Positions 54,913 to 63,415 of a DNA stretch of 64,000 nt are shown in pieces. A program made the translations under genes and the position numbers. The notes beneath the pieces are model-generated. The model was not told the origin of the DNA. It saw only the letters and a program-made list of their open reading frames with translations, and did not search any database. Source of the stretch: Chryseobacterium indologenes (GTDB lineage: Bacteria > Bacteroidota > Bacteroidia > Flavobacteriales > Weeksellaceae); contig NZ_CP074372.1 of the NCBI RefSeq assembly GCF_018362995.1, positions 248,001 to 312,000 on the forward strand. Reading direction: 5' to 3'. Positions within the stretch are counted from its first letter, which is position 1; every line of letters begins with the position of its first letter.

Positions 54913-55527
54913 CTAATGAATATTTTGGTATATTTTTGAAAGTTCAACAATATTTTTAACTCCTAATTTTAAGAAAATCTTCTTTTTAAAAGTGCTGATA
55001 GTGGTTATTTGAATGCCTAACATATTGGAGATCTCCAAATTACCATTGCCATTTGCCAGAAGTTTAAAAATCTCAAACTCCCTGGGACTAAGATTCATTG
55101 TATTTGTTTTCTTTTGAGAACTTTCAGCTATTAAATGAATTAAATCTGATGGGTAATAATATCCTGTTCGCAAAATCGTTACGATTGCATTCTTCAACTC
55201 ATCCTCGGTAGATAGTTTATTTAAATAGCCTTCCGCTCCTTTACGAATATACTGGATAGCAACTTCCTTATCATAGGTTGTAAATATTAATATTTTGACA
55301 TCTTTCTGAATTTGTTTAAGCTCTGAAATCATATTGGTATACGTGCTGCCTTTCATATTAATATCCAAAAGCACTAAAGAATACTTACAGGCTTGTAAAT
55401 ATTTCTTTGCTGCGTCAAAATCTGATACCAAATCTATTTCTATATCAGGGTATTCTGCCTTTAATATGGCCTTTACACCTAGTCTTACTACAGTATGGTC
55501 ATCAGCAATTAGTATTTTTCCTTCCAT
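54913..55527 (-). CDS. NarL/LuxR-type response regulator
   Basis: The start at 55527 (MEGKILIADDHTVVR) is chosen; an ATG at 55563 would overlap the kinase gene. The receiver has the acidic pair ADD, the phospho-acceptor Asp55 in VLLDINMKG, a Thr in FTTYDKE and Lys in YLNKLS. The C-terminal LuxR helix-turn-helix reads LSPREFEIFKLLANGNGNLE with a NTMN linker before it. It lies about 4 bp after the kinase stop, so the two form a two-component pair. Confidence 0.88.
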   Translation of the reverse strand: MEGKILIADDHTVVRLGVKAILKAEYPDIEIDLVSDFDAAKKYLQACKYSLVLLDINMKGSTYTNMISELKQIQKDVKILIFTTYDKEVAIQYIRKGAEGYLNKLSTEDELKNAIVTILRTGYYYPSDLIHLIAESSQKKTNTMNLSPREFEIFKLLANGNGNLEISNMLGIQITTISTFKKKIFLKLGVKNIVELSKIYQNIH

Positions 55528-55531
55528 TAAG

Positions 55532-58516
55532 TTATCGGTTTTGATTGTATATATTGATTTCAATGATTGTACCTGAGGGAGTATTCTTTCTGAATTCTAT
55601 CTCAGCATTTATCTTTTTAATAAGGTTAATAACCATATGAAGGCCCAGCCCATAACGCTTAAACTGTATGGCTGCATCATCGTTATTACGAGACAACTCA
55701 TTATAATAAGATAGCTGTTCATGTGACATTCCAATACCTTCATCCTCAATCTTTATTGTAATTTTATCTGCTGTTTCTTTTGCGTTAAGGGAAATCATGC
55801 TTTCAGAAGAATATTTAACTGCATTATCAATGAGATTGTGTACAATACAAGCTATGATGCTTTTATTTATAGTGCAGGTTATAGTATTTTTGTTCTGAAT
55901 TTCAATGTGGTTATTTTTTAATTTTGCTATTTCGTTGAATAATTTTTGCTTGGATTCAAATATTTCATGGATTGGAAATTCTTCCAGAGTATAAATTTCT
56001 GCGGTATACAGATTGTTATATTCTTTAAGATTCAGGGTGAATTTATAGAGCTCTTCGGAAGTCTGATGAATACCTTCAAAATATTCTTTCTGAATTTTCA
56101 AATCTTCCTCTTCGTTTAATTTTTGAGCTAACATTGCTATGAATTTCACCGGGGTGGTGATATCATGGTTAATGGCATCTACAAACTTTTTCTGGTACTC
56201 GGATTCCTTTAACATATGATTCTTTACATTTTCAAGATGTTGAGAAGTCTCTTGCAATTCCATACTGATGTTGGAAACTTTTGTTTTTAAAACCTTGTTT
56301 CTTCTACGGATAAATTGGGTTAATATCCTTACAATTAATACGATTATTATAAGTAATATCACAAGCATTCCAGCTTTAAAGACCTTTGTCTGGTAAAAAA
56401 GAGGTTTGATTTTGAAAGTGATGATATGATATTTGTAATTTCCGTCAGGAGTAGTTAATATTCTTATTTTCAGAGTGTATTCTCCGGGATCAAAGGTTTT
56501 AATGGTAAACTTTCTCTGGTCTTTCAAGTCAATTTTTTGCCAATTTTGATCTTGATTTTCTATTTTCGCTTCTACACTCAGGTTTGATGAATCCGCAAAA
56601 TAAGGAAGATCAATAAAAATATCGGCTGAATTATAATCATTTTCCAGGAGAAGATGATTCTTAAAATAAACAATACGATTATTGATTCTGGCCCTTTCAA
56701 TAAAAATCTTATCACTATCAGGATAGTAACTACGCACCTTTTGGGGATCAAAAAAAACAAATCCTTCCATGGACGGAAAAATTACTTCGTTATTTTGGAG
56801 TGAATATGCATTGGGCATCGATCCACCATTGAATTCATTGGTCAGTAATCCATCGTTTTTTGTAAAGCGATAATAAAATACTTTTGAACTTTTTTTTGCT
56901 GATGCCTGAATGAGTTGTTTTTTTTGCACCTTAAAAAGGCCGTTGTTTGATGATATCCAATAAAAACCAAATGGATCATCTACAATAAAATGAGCAGAAG
57001 CTAAATATTGCTGTTGATCAAGAGGCATCTTTATCAGATGGGAATTCTTAAATAGAAAGAAGCCTTCTTTATTGGTTGTAATCCATGTATTTCCATCTTT
57101 TGTTGTGAAAATACTTTTGACATTCAGATTTTTTAACAGTATTATTTTTTTTTCACGTAAAGAGACGTAGTAAAGCCCATGGGTGGAACCCACTAATAGT
57201 CCATCTGCACCATACTTTAAAAATGAATTGACAACCCCTTTGAATTTGAAAATATCGTTAGGTCTTTTTAAAGCACTGTTGTTGAAGACATGCAAAAAAG
57301 AATTAGCATAATCCGTTTTAGAAATTCCAAATAAATTGCCACTACTGAAAATGCCGTTGAGTGCAGTTCCTGAAAAGGAGATAGAATCAGCCACTTTATA
57401 CTCAGAAGACCGATACCTTCTGAAAATAACATTATCATGCTTATACAATATGTTTCCTTTTGGATCGTAAAACATAAAATATTTATCATTAGAGCCAAAT
57501 CTATGGGCCTTCAGCATTCCATCCCTATTATATTCATAGCCGTGTGCATCAATAATTGTATTGCTGCTGAAAGGCAATGATGAAGAACTTACATCATCAA
57601 TGAAAGGAATATTTTTCCGTGCCGTATGAAACTGTGTCAATTGTAAGATGTTGAGACCTTTTACTGAACTTCCTAAATACAGCCTTTGAAATTTGTCATC
57701 ATAGTAGATACATCCGAACCGGTAATTTCCAAATTTGTCATACCGGGTCAGTAATTTAAATTTTAATTCCAGGTTATTTTCAGACCCTGTAATACTATAG
57801 ATATGATCATTGTTAACAAGGAAAACCTGGCCTGTAAGCTGCTGCCAATATATTTTGGTCTGTGGATCATTAAGAATAGATGGTTTTTTAGAAATAAAGT
57901 CTTTCCCTCTGAAAATATAATGAGTCTCTGTATTTGATGGATCTGTAATACAAAGAATGTCGTTATAAAGGAAAAAATTATATTTCTTGGCTTTTGCCAG
58001 TGAAAAAGATTTTTTTTCCTGAGTAGCTTTATCAGTGTAAACAATATTATGATGATTAATATTATACACTCCAAATTTTGTCCGAATTAGATAATTTGTC
58101 GCAGCATCAAGTTCAGTACTTGTTGTTCTTGCCATCTGCTTATTGTCTGATTGGTAAAAAACGACCCCTGTATTTTCTTTATTGCGTTTTTTTATAATCA
58201 GGGGAGATCTTTTATTGATAAGTATTGTACTTTCTTCATAATTATTAAAAGCAACAATACTATCATTTCGGATGTTTCCATAAAAAGCTCCAAAATGAAA
58301 ATCTCTGACCGCCAGTTTATCAAACGTTAAAAAGTATGCTCCATCATATCTAACTATTCCGTTATCTGTAGAAAGCCATATAAAACCATATTTGTCTTTA
58401 ACGATATCTTTAATACTATTTTGGGGAAGACCATTATCCATAGTAAACCAGGATGAAATGTTCTGTCCTTGGATATGGAGGGTAACGAATAAGAAAACTA
58501 ATAGCCAATGCTTCAT
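55532..58516 (-). CDS. Two-component sensor histidine kinase with extracellular propeller
   Basis: The 994-residue protein has a signal peptide (residues 1-17), a reg_prop/two-component-propeller region (SWFTMDNGLPQNSIKDIVKD, KYGFIWLSTDNGIVRYDG), a Y_Y_Y-like domain (KFTIKTFDPGEYTLKIRI), one membrane helix (AGMLVILLIIIVLIVRIL), a HisKA domain with the phospho-His784 in INHDITTPVKF, and an ATPase domain (HNLIDNAVKYSSE, IEDEGIGMSHEQL, YGLGLHMVINLI). It looks like a hybrid-type carbohydrate sensor, but the receiver is a separate gene. The ligand is unknown. Confidence 0.9.
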   Translation of the reverse strand: MKHWLLVFLFVTLHIQGQNISSWFTMDNGLPQNSIKDIVKDKYGFIWLSTDNGIVRYDGAYFLTFDKLAVRDFHFGAFYGNIRNDSIVAFNNYEESTILINKRSPLIIKKRNKENTGVVFYQSDNKQMARTTSTELDAATNYLIRTKFGVYNINHHNIVYTDKATQEKKSFSLAKAKKYNFFLYNDILCITDPSNTETHYIFRGKDFISKKPSILNDPQTKIYWQQLTGQVFLVNNDHIYSITGSENNLELKFKLLTRYDKFGNYRFGCIYYDDKFQRLYLGSSVKGLNILQLTQFHTARKNIPFIDDVSSSSLPFSSNTIIDAHGYEYNRDGMLKAHRFGSNDKYFMFYDPKGNILYKHDNVIFRRYRSSEYKVADSISFSGTALNGIFSSGNLFGISKTDYANSFLHVFNNSALKRPNDIFKFKGVVNSFLKYGADGLLVGSTHGLYYVSLREKKIILLKNLNVKSIFTTKDGNTWITTNKEGFFLFKNSHLIKMPLDQQQYLASAHFIVDDPFGFYWISSNNGLFKVQKKQLIQASAKKSSKVFYYRFTKNDGLLTNEFNGGSMPNAYSLQNNEVIFPSMEGFVFFDPQKVRSYYPDSDKIFIERARINNRIVYFKNHLLLENDYNSADIFIDLPYFADSSNLSVEAKIENQDQNWQKIDLKDQRKFTIKTFDPGEYTLKIRILTTPDGNYKYHIITFKIKPLFYQTKVFKAGMLVILLIIIVLIVRILTQFIRRRNKVLKTKVSNISMELQETSQHLENVKNHMLKESEYQKKFVDAINHDITTPVKFIAMLAQKLNEEEDLKIQKEYFEGIHQTSEELYKFTLNLKEYNNLYTAEIYTLEEFPIHEIFESKQKLFNEIAKLKNNHIEIQNKNTITCTINKSIIACIVHNLIDNAVKYSSESMISLNAKETADKITIKIEDEGIGMSHEQLSYYNELSRNNDDAAIQFKRYGLGLHMVINLIKKINAEIEFRKNTPSGTIIEINIYNQNR

Positions 58517-58541
58517 GCGAAGTCAATTCTCTAAATTTTTG

Positions 58542-58549
58542 CAAATATA
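58542..58549 (-). promoter_or_regulatory. -10 element of the histidine kinase gene
   Basis: On the minus strand TATATTTG, 26 bp before the start codon. No TTG at the right distance was found. Confidence 0.4.
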
Positions 58550-58612
58550 TTCTAAAATAATGTAGAATAAATTTGATATGATAGCAAAGATAATCGTATG
58601 CAATTTATTTTA

Positions 58613-58731
58613 TTGAATTATTAACAGACTATAAATTTGTATCAAATCTTAGCATTATGAAAAAGCCTCTTCATTATAGTTCCAGGAAACTTATGATTAT
58701 TTTTTATAGTATAATGCCTTACAATAAATAA
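58613..58731 (+). other. Promoter-like sequence with a 24-codon small ORF
   Basis: TTG (58613-58615), a 16-bp spacer and TAAATTTG (58632-58639) precede an ATG at 58657 that opens a 24-codon frame ending at 58731 (MKKPLHYSSRKLMIIF...). It could be a leader peptide or a chance frame in the long 509-bp divergent gap between the kinase and the S74-protein genes. The rest of this gap holds only the inverted repeat at 58896. Confidence 0.25.
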
Positions 58732-58895
58732 TATTTAATCAATTCTTGTTAAGTAAAATTAATACAATGGTTAGTCATTCTACTTCTAATTTTTTCACTT
58801 CTGTTGTTTGATTTTTGGTCTGTCATGAGACATCAACAAGTAGACTAAATTTCAAAACTTTTAAAATATGATTCTAAATACATAAAGTTGAAACG

Positions 58896-58934
58896 GAACT
58901 GCTGCATATTCCCTCAATCTGCTGGCAGCAGTTC
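58896..58934. repeat. 10-bp inverted repeat before the S74-protein gene
   Basis: GAACTGCTGC and GCAGCAGTTC are separated by 19 bp, about 90 bp before the start codon, in otherwise AT-rich DNA. It may be an operator or a leader hairpin. Confidence 0.45.
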
Positions 58935-59025
58935 ATGAATCAAAACCTGAATGCTGATGTATTGACGCTAAGAATTTTCTGTATTACACATGAAATCAAT
59001 AATATAAACTAGACATATCTAAAAC

Positions 59026-60732
59026 ATGAAAAAAGCAACTTTATTTTTTATTTTGAGTAGTACGGTTCTCTATTCACAAGCTGGAAATATTGGAATAAAT
59101 ACTACGGCACCTGGCTCCAGCCTGACTGTCAATGGTTCTTTGGCAGCGAAATACAACGCCATTACATCTGCAGCGTATACAATGACTTCTTCAGATTTTC
59201 ATATTTCGTATAATGGGACAGCAAATGCTGTATTTACATTACCAACTGCTATTTCGGGAGATGGTAACTTTAAGGGTCGTATGTATACCATTAAAAATAA
59301 TACGGCTTTTACCATTACGGTAAATCCTGCAGCTACAGAAACCATTAATGGTAATGCCAGTGCTACCATAGGCCCTAACCAAAGCTTACAGTTAATCAGC
59401 ACAGGTCTTACAGGAGCTGCTTCCACATGGGAATTATCAGGAAGCAATTCTGCGGTGGCAACTAATGTAACGGCAAGCAACGGACTTACCACTGTAGGTA
59501 ATGATGTGAGACTTGGCGGTACACTTTTGCAGAATACAGCAATTGACTATGCGGATAAGGCCTTATATTTCAGAAGCAATGTTGATGGATTCGGGCTTAC
59601 AGCAATCAGTAATAGCAATCCGGGAACAAATGCTGCTGCACTTTTGCAGTTTACCAATAATACCGGCAGTTCTCTGAACATGTTTCTAAACTCTTCTACA
59701 AAAACTACAGACGGTGGTGCCAATGCATCAACAATCAATAGTGTGGGAGGGCCTCTAACTGTGGCTGGTAATAATAATGTGGCACAGTTCAGGCTAAGCC
59801 AGTTAGGCGGTGGTGATTATCTTTATAACAATGATAGAAAGCTTAATTTCAACGGAGACGGCGATATTACAGCCTTTGGTACTGCAGGAAATGCTGTTAA
59901 TGCTTATAATGGCCTTCTTACTTTAAAAGGAAACAGCAGTATTGCGTCATTTTCTAAGGTAACACTGGGCAGTACCGGTCTTAGATATTATTTTGCTGAT
60001 GATAGTACAGTGGATAAGAGTGTGCTTGACATCAATGGATACGGGGATATATACATGAAGAGATCTGATGGTTCTGGAAATATAATATCGTCTCAATATG
60101 GGCATCTTGACTTAAGTGGATTTAATGGTAATACGCCCAATGCTCCTACTCAGATTTATCTTGGTATAGATGGCCTTAAATATAGTTATAGTGGTTTTAC
60201 AAAAACTACGATTAATGGGATTGGAGATATAAAAACAGCAGGAGATGTGCAAGGACAAACATTATCTTCAATATCACATGCTTATGTAGGAAATAATCTA
60301 AGTGTAAGTGGAAGTGCTTATGTAACAGGAACTGTCACTGCAAGTGGAACTGTACTTACTTCAGATATGCGTTTGAAAACTCAGGTTAAAGAAATAGGAT
60401 ATGGTCTTAGTACCATTATGGCATTACAGCCAAAACAATATGAGTTGTCTGCCGATACCCAGATTAAAGATGGGAAACCTGCTGTAAATCCTGCTTTGAA
60501 GTCACAGCATAGGCTGGGTTTCCTTGCACAAAATCTTTATAAAATAGTTCCTGAAGCAGTCTATAAACCAAAAGATGATTCAAAAGAAGCCTGGGGTGTT
60601 GATTATACAGCACTTGTTCCAGCACTTACAAAGGCAATTCAGGAACAGGAGGCAGAGATAGAACAGCAAAGGAATAAAATTAATAAGTTGGAACTTGAAA
60701 TGGAGGGTATTAAGAAAAAGCTGGGCTTGTAA
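59026..60732 (+). CDS. Secreted protein with C-terminal S74 intramolecular chaperone domain
   Basis: The 568-residue protein has a signal peptide (cleavage near YSQA), a beta-rich, low-complexity middle (Thr/Asn/Gly-rich strands such as NATVTGTVTASGT-like runs) and a C-terminal peptidase S74 domain: SDMRLKTQVKEIGYGLSTI (Ser446 and Lys451, the expected dyad), RLGFLAQNLYKIVPEAV, WGVDYTALVPALTKAI and a coiled coil (EQEAEIEQQRNKINKLELEM). In phage tail spikes this domain trimerises the fibre and is cut off. Here it is on an exported host protein, perhaps a trimeric surface fibre. Confidence 0.87.
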   Translation: MKKATLFFILSSTVLYSQAGNIGINTTAPGSSLTVNGSLAAKYNAITSAAYTMTSSDFHISYNGTANAVFTLPTAISGDGNFKGRMYTIKNNTAFTITVNPAATETINGNASATIGPNQSLQLISTGLTGAASTWELSGSNSAVATNVTASNGLTTVGNDVRLGGTLLQNTAIDYADKALYFRSNVDGFGLTAISNSNPGTNAAALLQFTNNTGSSLNMFLNSSTKTTDGGANASTINSVGGPLTVAGNNNVAQFRLSQLGGGDYLYNNDRKLNFNGDGDITAFGTAGNAVNAYNGLLTLKGNSSIASFSKVTLGSTGLRYYFADDSTVDKSVLDINGYGDIYMKRSDGSGNIISSQYGHLDLSGFNGNTPNAPTQIYLGIDGLKYSYSGFTKTTINGIGDIKTAGDVQGQTLSSISHAYVGNNLSVSGSAYVTGTVTASGTVLTSDMRLKTQVKEIGYGLSTIMALQPKQYELSADTQIKDGKPAVNPALKSQHRLGFLAQNLYKIVPEAVYKPKDDSKEAWGVDYTALVPALTKAIQEQEAEIEQQRNKINKLELEMEGIKKKLGL

Positions 60733-60809
60733 TTTTGTTGAAAATCAATAAAATAAAGATCTCCTTAAATAGCTTAAAGCAAAATTAGCTTCCAGTGAGT
60801 CACTTAATG

Positions 60810-60846
60810 GGACAAATCATTTTTATGAATGGTTTGTTCTTTTTTA
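60810..60846. terminator. Terminator between convergent genes
   Basis: GGACAAATCATT and AATGGTTTGTTC form an imperfect stem with a T run, in the 175-bp gap between the S74-protein gene and the alpha/beta hydrolase gene. Confidence 0.65.
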
Positions 60847-60907
60847 TTTGTGCTCACCTAATTGTTTATCAGCTGTGCATTTTTTTAAATAGAATTAGGT
60901 TTCGATG

Positions 60908-61774
60908 TTAAAGAAAACTATTTAATTTACTGACTACATTCTCCCAAAGCTTATCTTTCATATTTCTTTTGAAAAAACCAAAGTGATCAATCTTTTTCAA
61001 CCCTAGTTCTGAAGGAACCAATTTTGTAAAAGATATTTCTTCCTTACTTTTAATATGCTGCCAGTAAGATTCAGTATTTTTCTCGCTTGATATTGTATCA
61101 TCTACAGTCCAGTACAGATGAATAGGGAATGTGTAATTCTTGAAATGCCCAACGGGGACAGTCTTACCATAGAATTTCGGATCGAAAAAATAATCTTTCT
61201 TCTCGAGCCATTTACCCCATTCATATACCACATTTTTAGGAAGATTTTCCATTAATCCAAAGGTTTTAGCTTTTACATATCCGGTCATTAAAACACTGAG
61301 GGGAGCAAAAATGTAGAAATAAAAGTAGGCTTTCATTCTGTAAGAAAATGGCATATTGTGGTAGTAGCCGGCTGATACTGCAAAATTGATCATTCCTTTT
61401 ACATTATCCAGATTTTTCATAAATCCGATTTGTTGTCCTCCTGCACTGTGCCCCACAATCATAAATGGAAGATCAGGGAACTTTTTGTTCAGAAAATCTT
61501 TGATAGCAGGCATGTCTTTTACTCCATAATCTGAAAATGTAAATTCACATGTTTTTAAATTTCCAGAAGAAGAATCTCCGCTTCCTCTGTAATCCCAAAG
61601 GCAGCACAGGAAGTCATTTTCAGCGAGATAGGTAAGAAAAGATAAATAAATTTCCTTTTTTGTTGCAGTGCCACAATTAAATTGAATGACAGCTTTAGAA
61701 GTATCCGGGATGAAAAGGATTCCCTTGAGTTTTACACCGTCTTCACATATTGTTTCAAAGCTTTCCGTTTTCAT
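60908..61774 (-). CDS. Alpha/beta hydrolase
   Basis: The start at 61774 (MKTESFETICEDGVKLKGIL) is preferred to 61789, since conservation usually begins there. The roughly 288-residue protein has an alpha/beta hydrolase fold: oxyanion region QFNCGTATKKEIYLSFLTYL, WDYRGSGDS, the nucleophile elbow GHSAGG, Asp in WTVDDTISSE and His in KIDHFGFF. No signal peptide. The lid has a hydrophobic stretch (YFYFYIFAPLSVLMTGYV), perhaps membrane-contacting. The substrate is unknown. Confidence 0.82.
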   Translation of the reverse strand: MKTESFETICEDGVKLKGILFIPDTSKAVIQFNCGTATKKEIYLSFLTYLAENDFLCCLWDYRGSGDSSSGNLKTCEFTFSDYGVKDMPAIKDFLNKKFPDLPFMIVGHSAGGQQIGFMKNLDNVKGMINFAVSAGYYHNMPFSYRMKAYFYFYIFAPLSVLMTGYVKAKTFGLMENLPKNVVYEWGKWLEKKDYFFDPKFYGKTVPVGHFKNYTFPIHLYWTVDDTISSEKNTESYWQHIKSKEEISFTKLVPSELGLKKIDHFGFFKRNMKDKLWENVVSKLNSFL

Positions 61775-61927
61775 ATTTCTTACTTTCAAGTTTAAATGTA
61801 AGAAATACTCTAATTCATTTATAATATTTCACTATGCAATACTTGGTTTCTATATTAATTCTTAAGAATTTAAAATAGTGGAAAGTCGTGGAGGGATAAA
61901 GAATTTGTGAACTATTGGTAAAAATAA

Positions 61928-61959
61928 GAGAATGATATACTTAAAGATATACCATTCTC
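61928..61959 (-). terminator. Terminator after the RidA gene
   Basis: GAGAATG and CATTCTC enclose complementary ATATAC/GTATAT-like arms, with TTATTTTT downstream on the minus strand. The rest of the gap 61790-62006 is AT-rich without a gene. Confidence 0.6.
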
Positions 61960-62006
61960 ACCTTCTAAATAAAAAACAGGATGAATTTGTTAAATGATAT
62001 GAAATT

Positions 62007-62432
62007 TTATTTTTTCTCTTTAAAATGCGCAATCCCGGATATTTCTACAGAAGCATTTGCGGGTAGATCTGCAACTGCAATACATGTTCTGGTTGGAAAA
62101 CTGTTTTTAAAATAACTGCCATATATCTCATTTAATTTGTTATAATTTTTCATGTCTTTTAAATATATAATAGTACTTATCAGATCATCAAATGTCAGAT
62201 TGTAAATTTCAAGCTGAGCTTTAAGATTTTCCATCACCTGTTTCACTTCCGATTCAAAAGTTGAGTCTGAAAGCTGAGATGTAGCAGGATTGATTCCAAC
62301 CTGTCCGGATATAAAAACCATTTCGCCTACTTTTAACGAGGGTGTATAAGGAACTTTGTTTGCCATATTGTTTTGTGCTTTGATTATTAAATTGCTTGCT
62401 ATTAATAAGAAAAAAGGAATGAATTTTAACAT
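62007..62432 (-). CDS. Exported RidA/YjgF-family protein
   Basis: The 141-residue protein has the RidA pattern: YTPSLKVGEMVFISGQVGIN, VKQVMENLKAQLEIYNLTFD and the active-site Arg in FPTRTCIAVADLPANASVEI. Unlike cytoplasmic RidA it starts with a signal peptide (cleavage after KAQ, about residue 20), so it should act in the periplasm. The usual reaction (enamine/imine hydrolysis) is expected in the cytoplasm, so the exported form may have another role. It follows the ketopantoate reductase gene (33-bp gap). Confidence 0.85.
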   Translation of the reverse strand: MLKFIPFFLLIASNLIIKAQNNMANKVPYTPSLKVGEMVFISGQVGINPATSQLSDSTFESEVKQVMENLKAQLEIYNLTFDDLISTIIYLKDMKNYNKLNEIYGSYFKNSFPTRTCIAVADLPANASVEISGIAHFKEKK

Positions 62433-62465
62433 TTTTGTTCAGTTTTAAGATGAAATAATGGCGGA

Positions 62466-63374
62466 CTAGGCCTTTTCAAGTTGTACCAATTCATTAAATA
62501 ATTCCTCCGTATAAATCATATTATATCCTGCCTTCCGGGCAAATAAAATAGGCTTTTCATAGATGTATTGTAATTCCATTGGCCGCCCAAAATCATAATC
62601 CAGTTTCATACTTGGCGCATAAGGGATCATTTTTTGTGTAAAAGCAATCATTTCCTGATCAAAATTTTCGGGTAATAGAACATCACAGGCTTTTGCCGCT
62701 TCTATAACTTCTTTCATTATTATTTTACACCGTTTCAGATCTTTGGGATCATCGAGTATTTGATTTGTTGTTTTGTCCAGTACGACTGATAATCCGTTAA
62801 AGGTCATATTCCATACAAGTTTTTTCCAACGGAGTTTTTTTAAAAACTGATGGGATGATGGGACACCTGAACTTATTAATTGTTCAGAAAAATTATCCAA
62901 TAGAGTGGGTTGCTGAAGATTATAACTTCCTACGTCAAGGTTTCCGTAATCTTGATGAATCACCGTCCCTTTTTGAGTTTTATGACTGGATATAAGGGCT
63001 GCACCACCTGCAAGCTGTAAAGAAGGTAATTGAGCAGATAAGTCTTCCTCCATTCCTAAACCATTTTGTACCAGAATTACAATGCTGTCATTATCCACAA
63101 TATCAGGGAGTATATTAGGGAGTACTTCATTGTTCTGAGTAGTTTTTAATGCCACAATTACGATATCAGATTTTGGCATTTCCTTAGTGCTTTTGTAAGC
63201 ATTTACAGAGGGGAGAATAATATCTTTATGCGCATTTGAATAGAGTTTCAATCCATTGGATTTCACATATTCATAATCACTGCGAAGGAGAAAATCAACC
63301 TGATGTCCTGCGTTTGCCAGCATAATTCCGTAATAACTTCCTACAGCTCCTGTTCCAATAATGGAGATTTTCAT
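62466..63374 (-). CDS. Ketopantoate reductase-like (PanE/ApbA) protein
   Basis: The 302-residue protein has an N-terminal Rossmann motif ISIIGTGAVGSYYGIMLANA (GxGxxG) and a PanE-type C-terminal helical domain (LRWKKLVWNMTFNGLSVVLD, MKLDYDFGRPMELQYIYEKP). The Lys in KLVWN and Glu in MELQYI match the catalytic positions of PanE. It reduces a 2-keto acid with NADPH, most likely ketopantoate in CoA synthesis, but paralogues with other substrates are common. Confidence 0.8.
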   Translation of the reverse strand: MKISIIGTGAVGSYYGIMLANAGHQVDFLLRSDYEYVKSNGLKLYSNAHKDIILPSVNAYKSTKEMPKSDIVIVALKTTQNNEVLPNILPDIVDNDSIVILVQNGLGMEEDLSAQLPSLQLAGGAALISSHKTQKGTVIHQDYGNLDVGSYNLQQPTLLDNFSEQLISSGVPSSHQFLKKLRWKKLVWNMTFNGLSVVLDKTTNQILDDPKDLKRCKIIMKEVIEAAKACDVLLPENFDQEMIAFTQKMIPYAPSMKLDYDFGRPMELQYIYEKPILFARKAGYNMIYTEELFNELVQLEKA

Positions 63375-63415
63375 ATTTTTATAAGTATTTGCTATCCGAC
63401 CCGGATAATAGAGTT

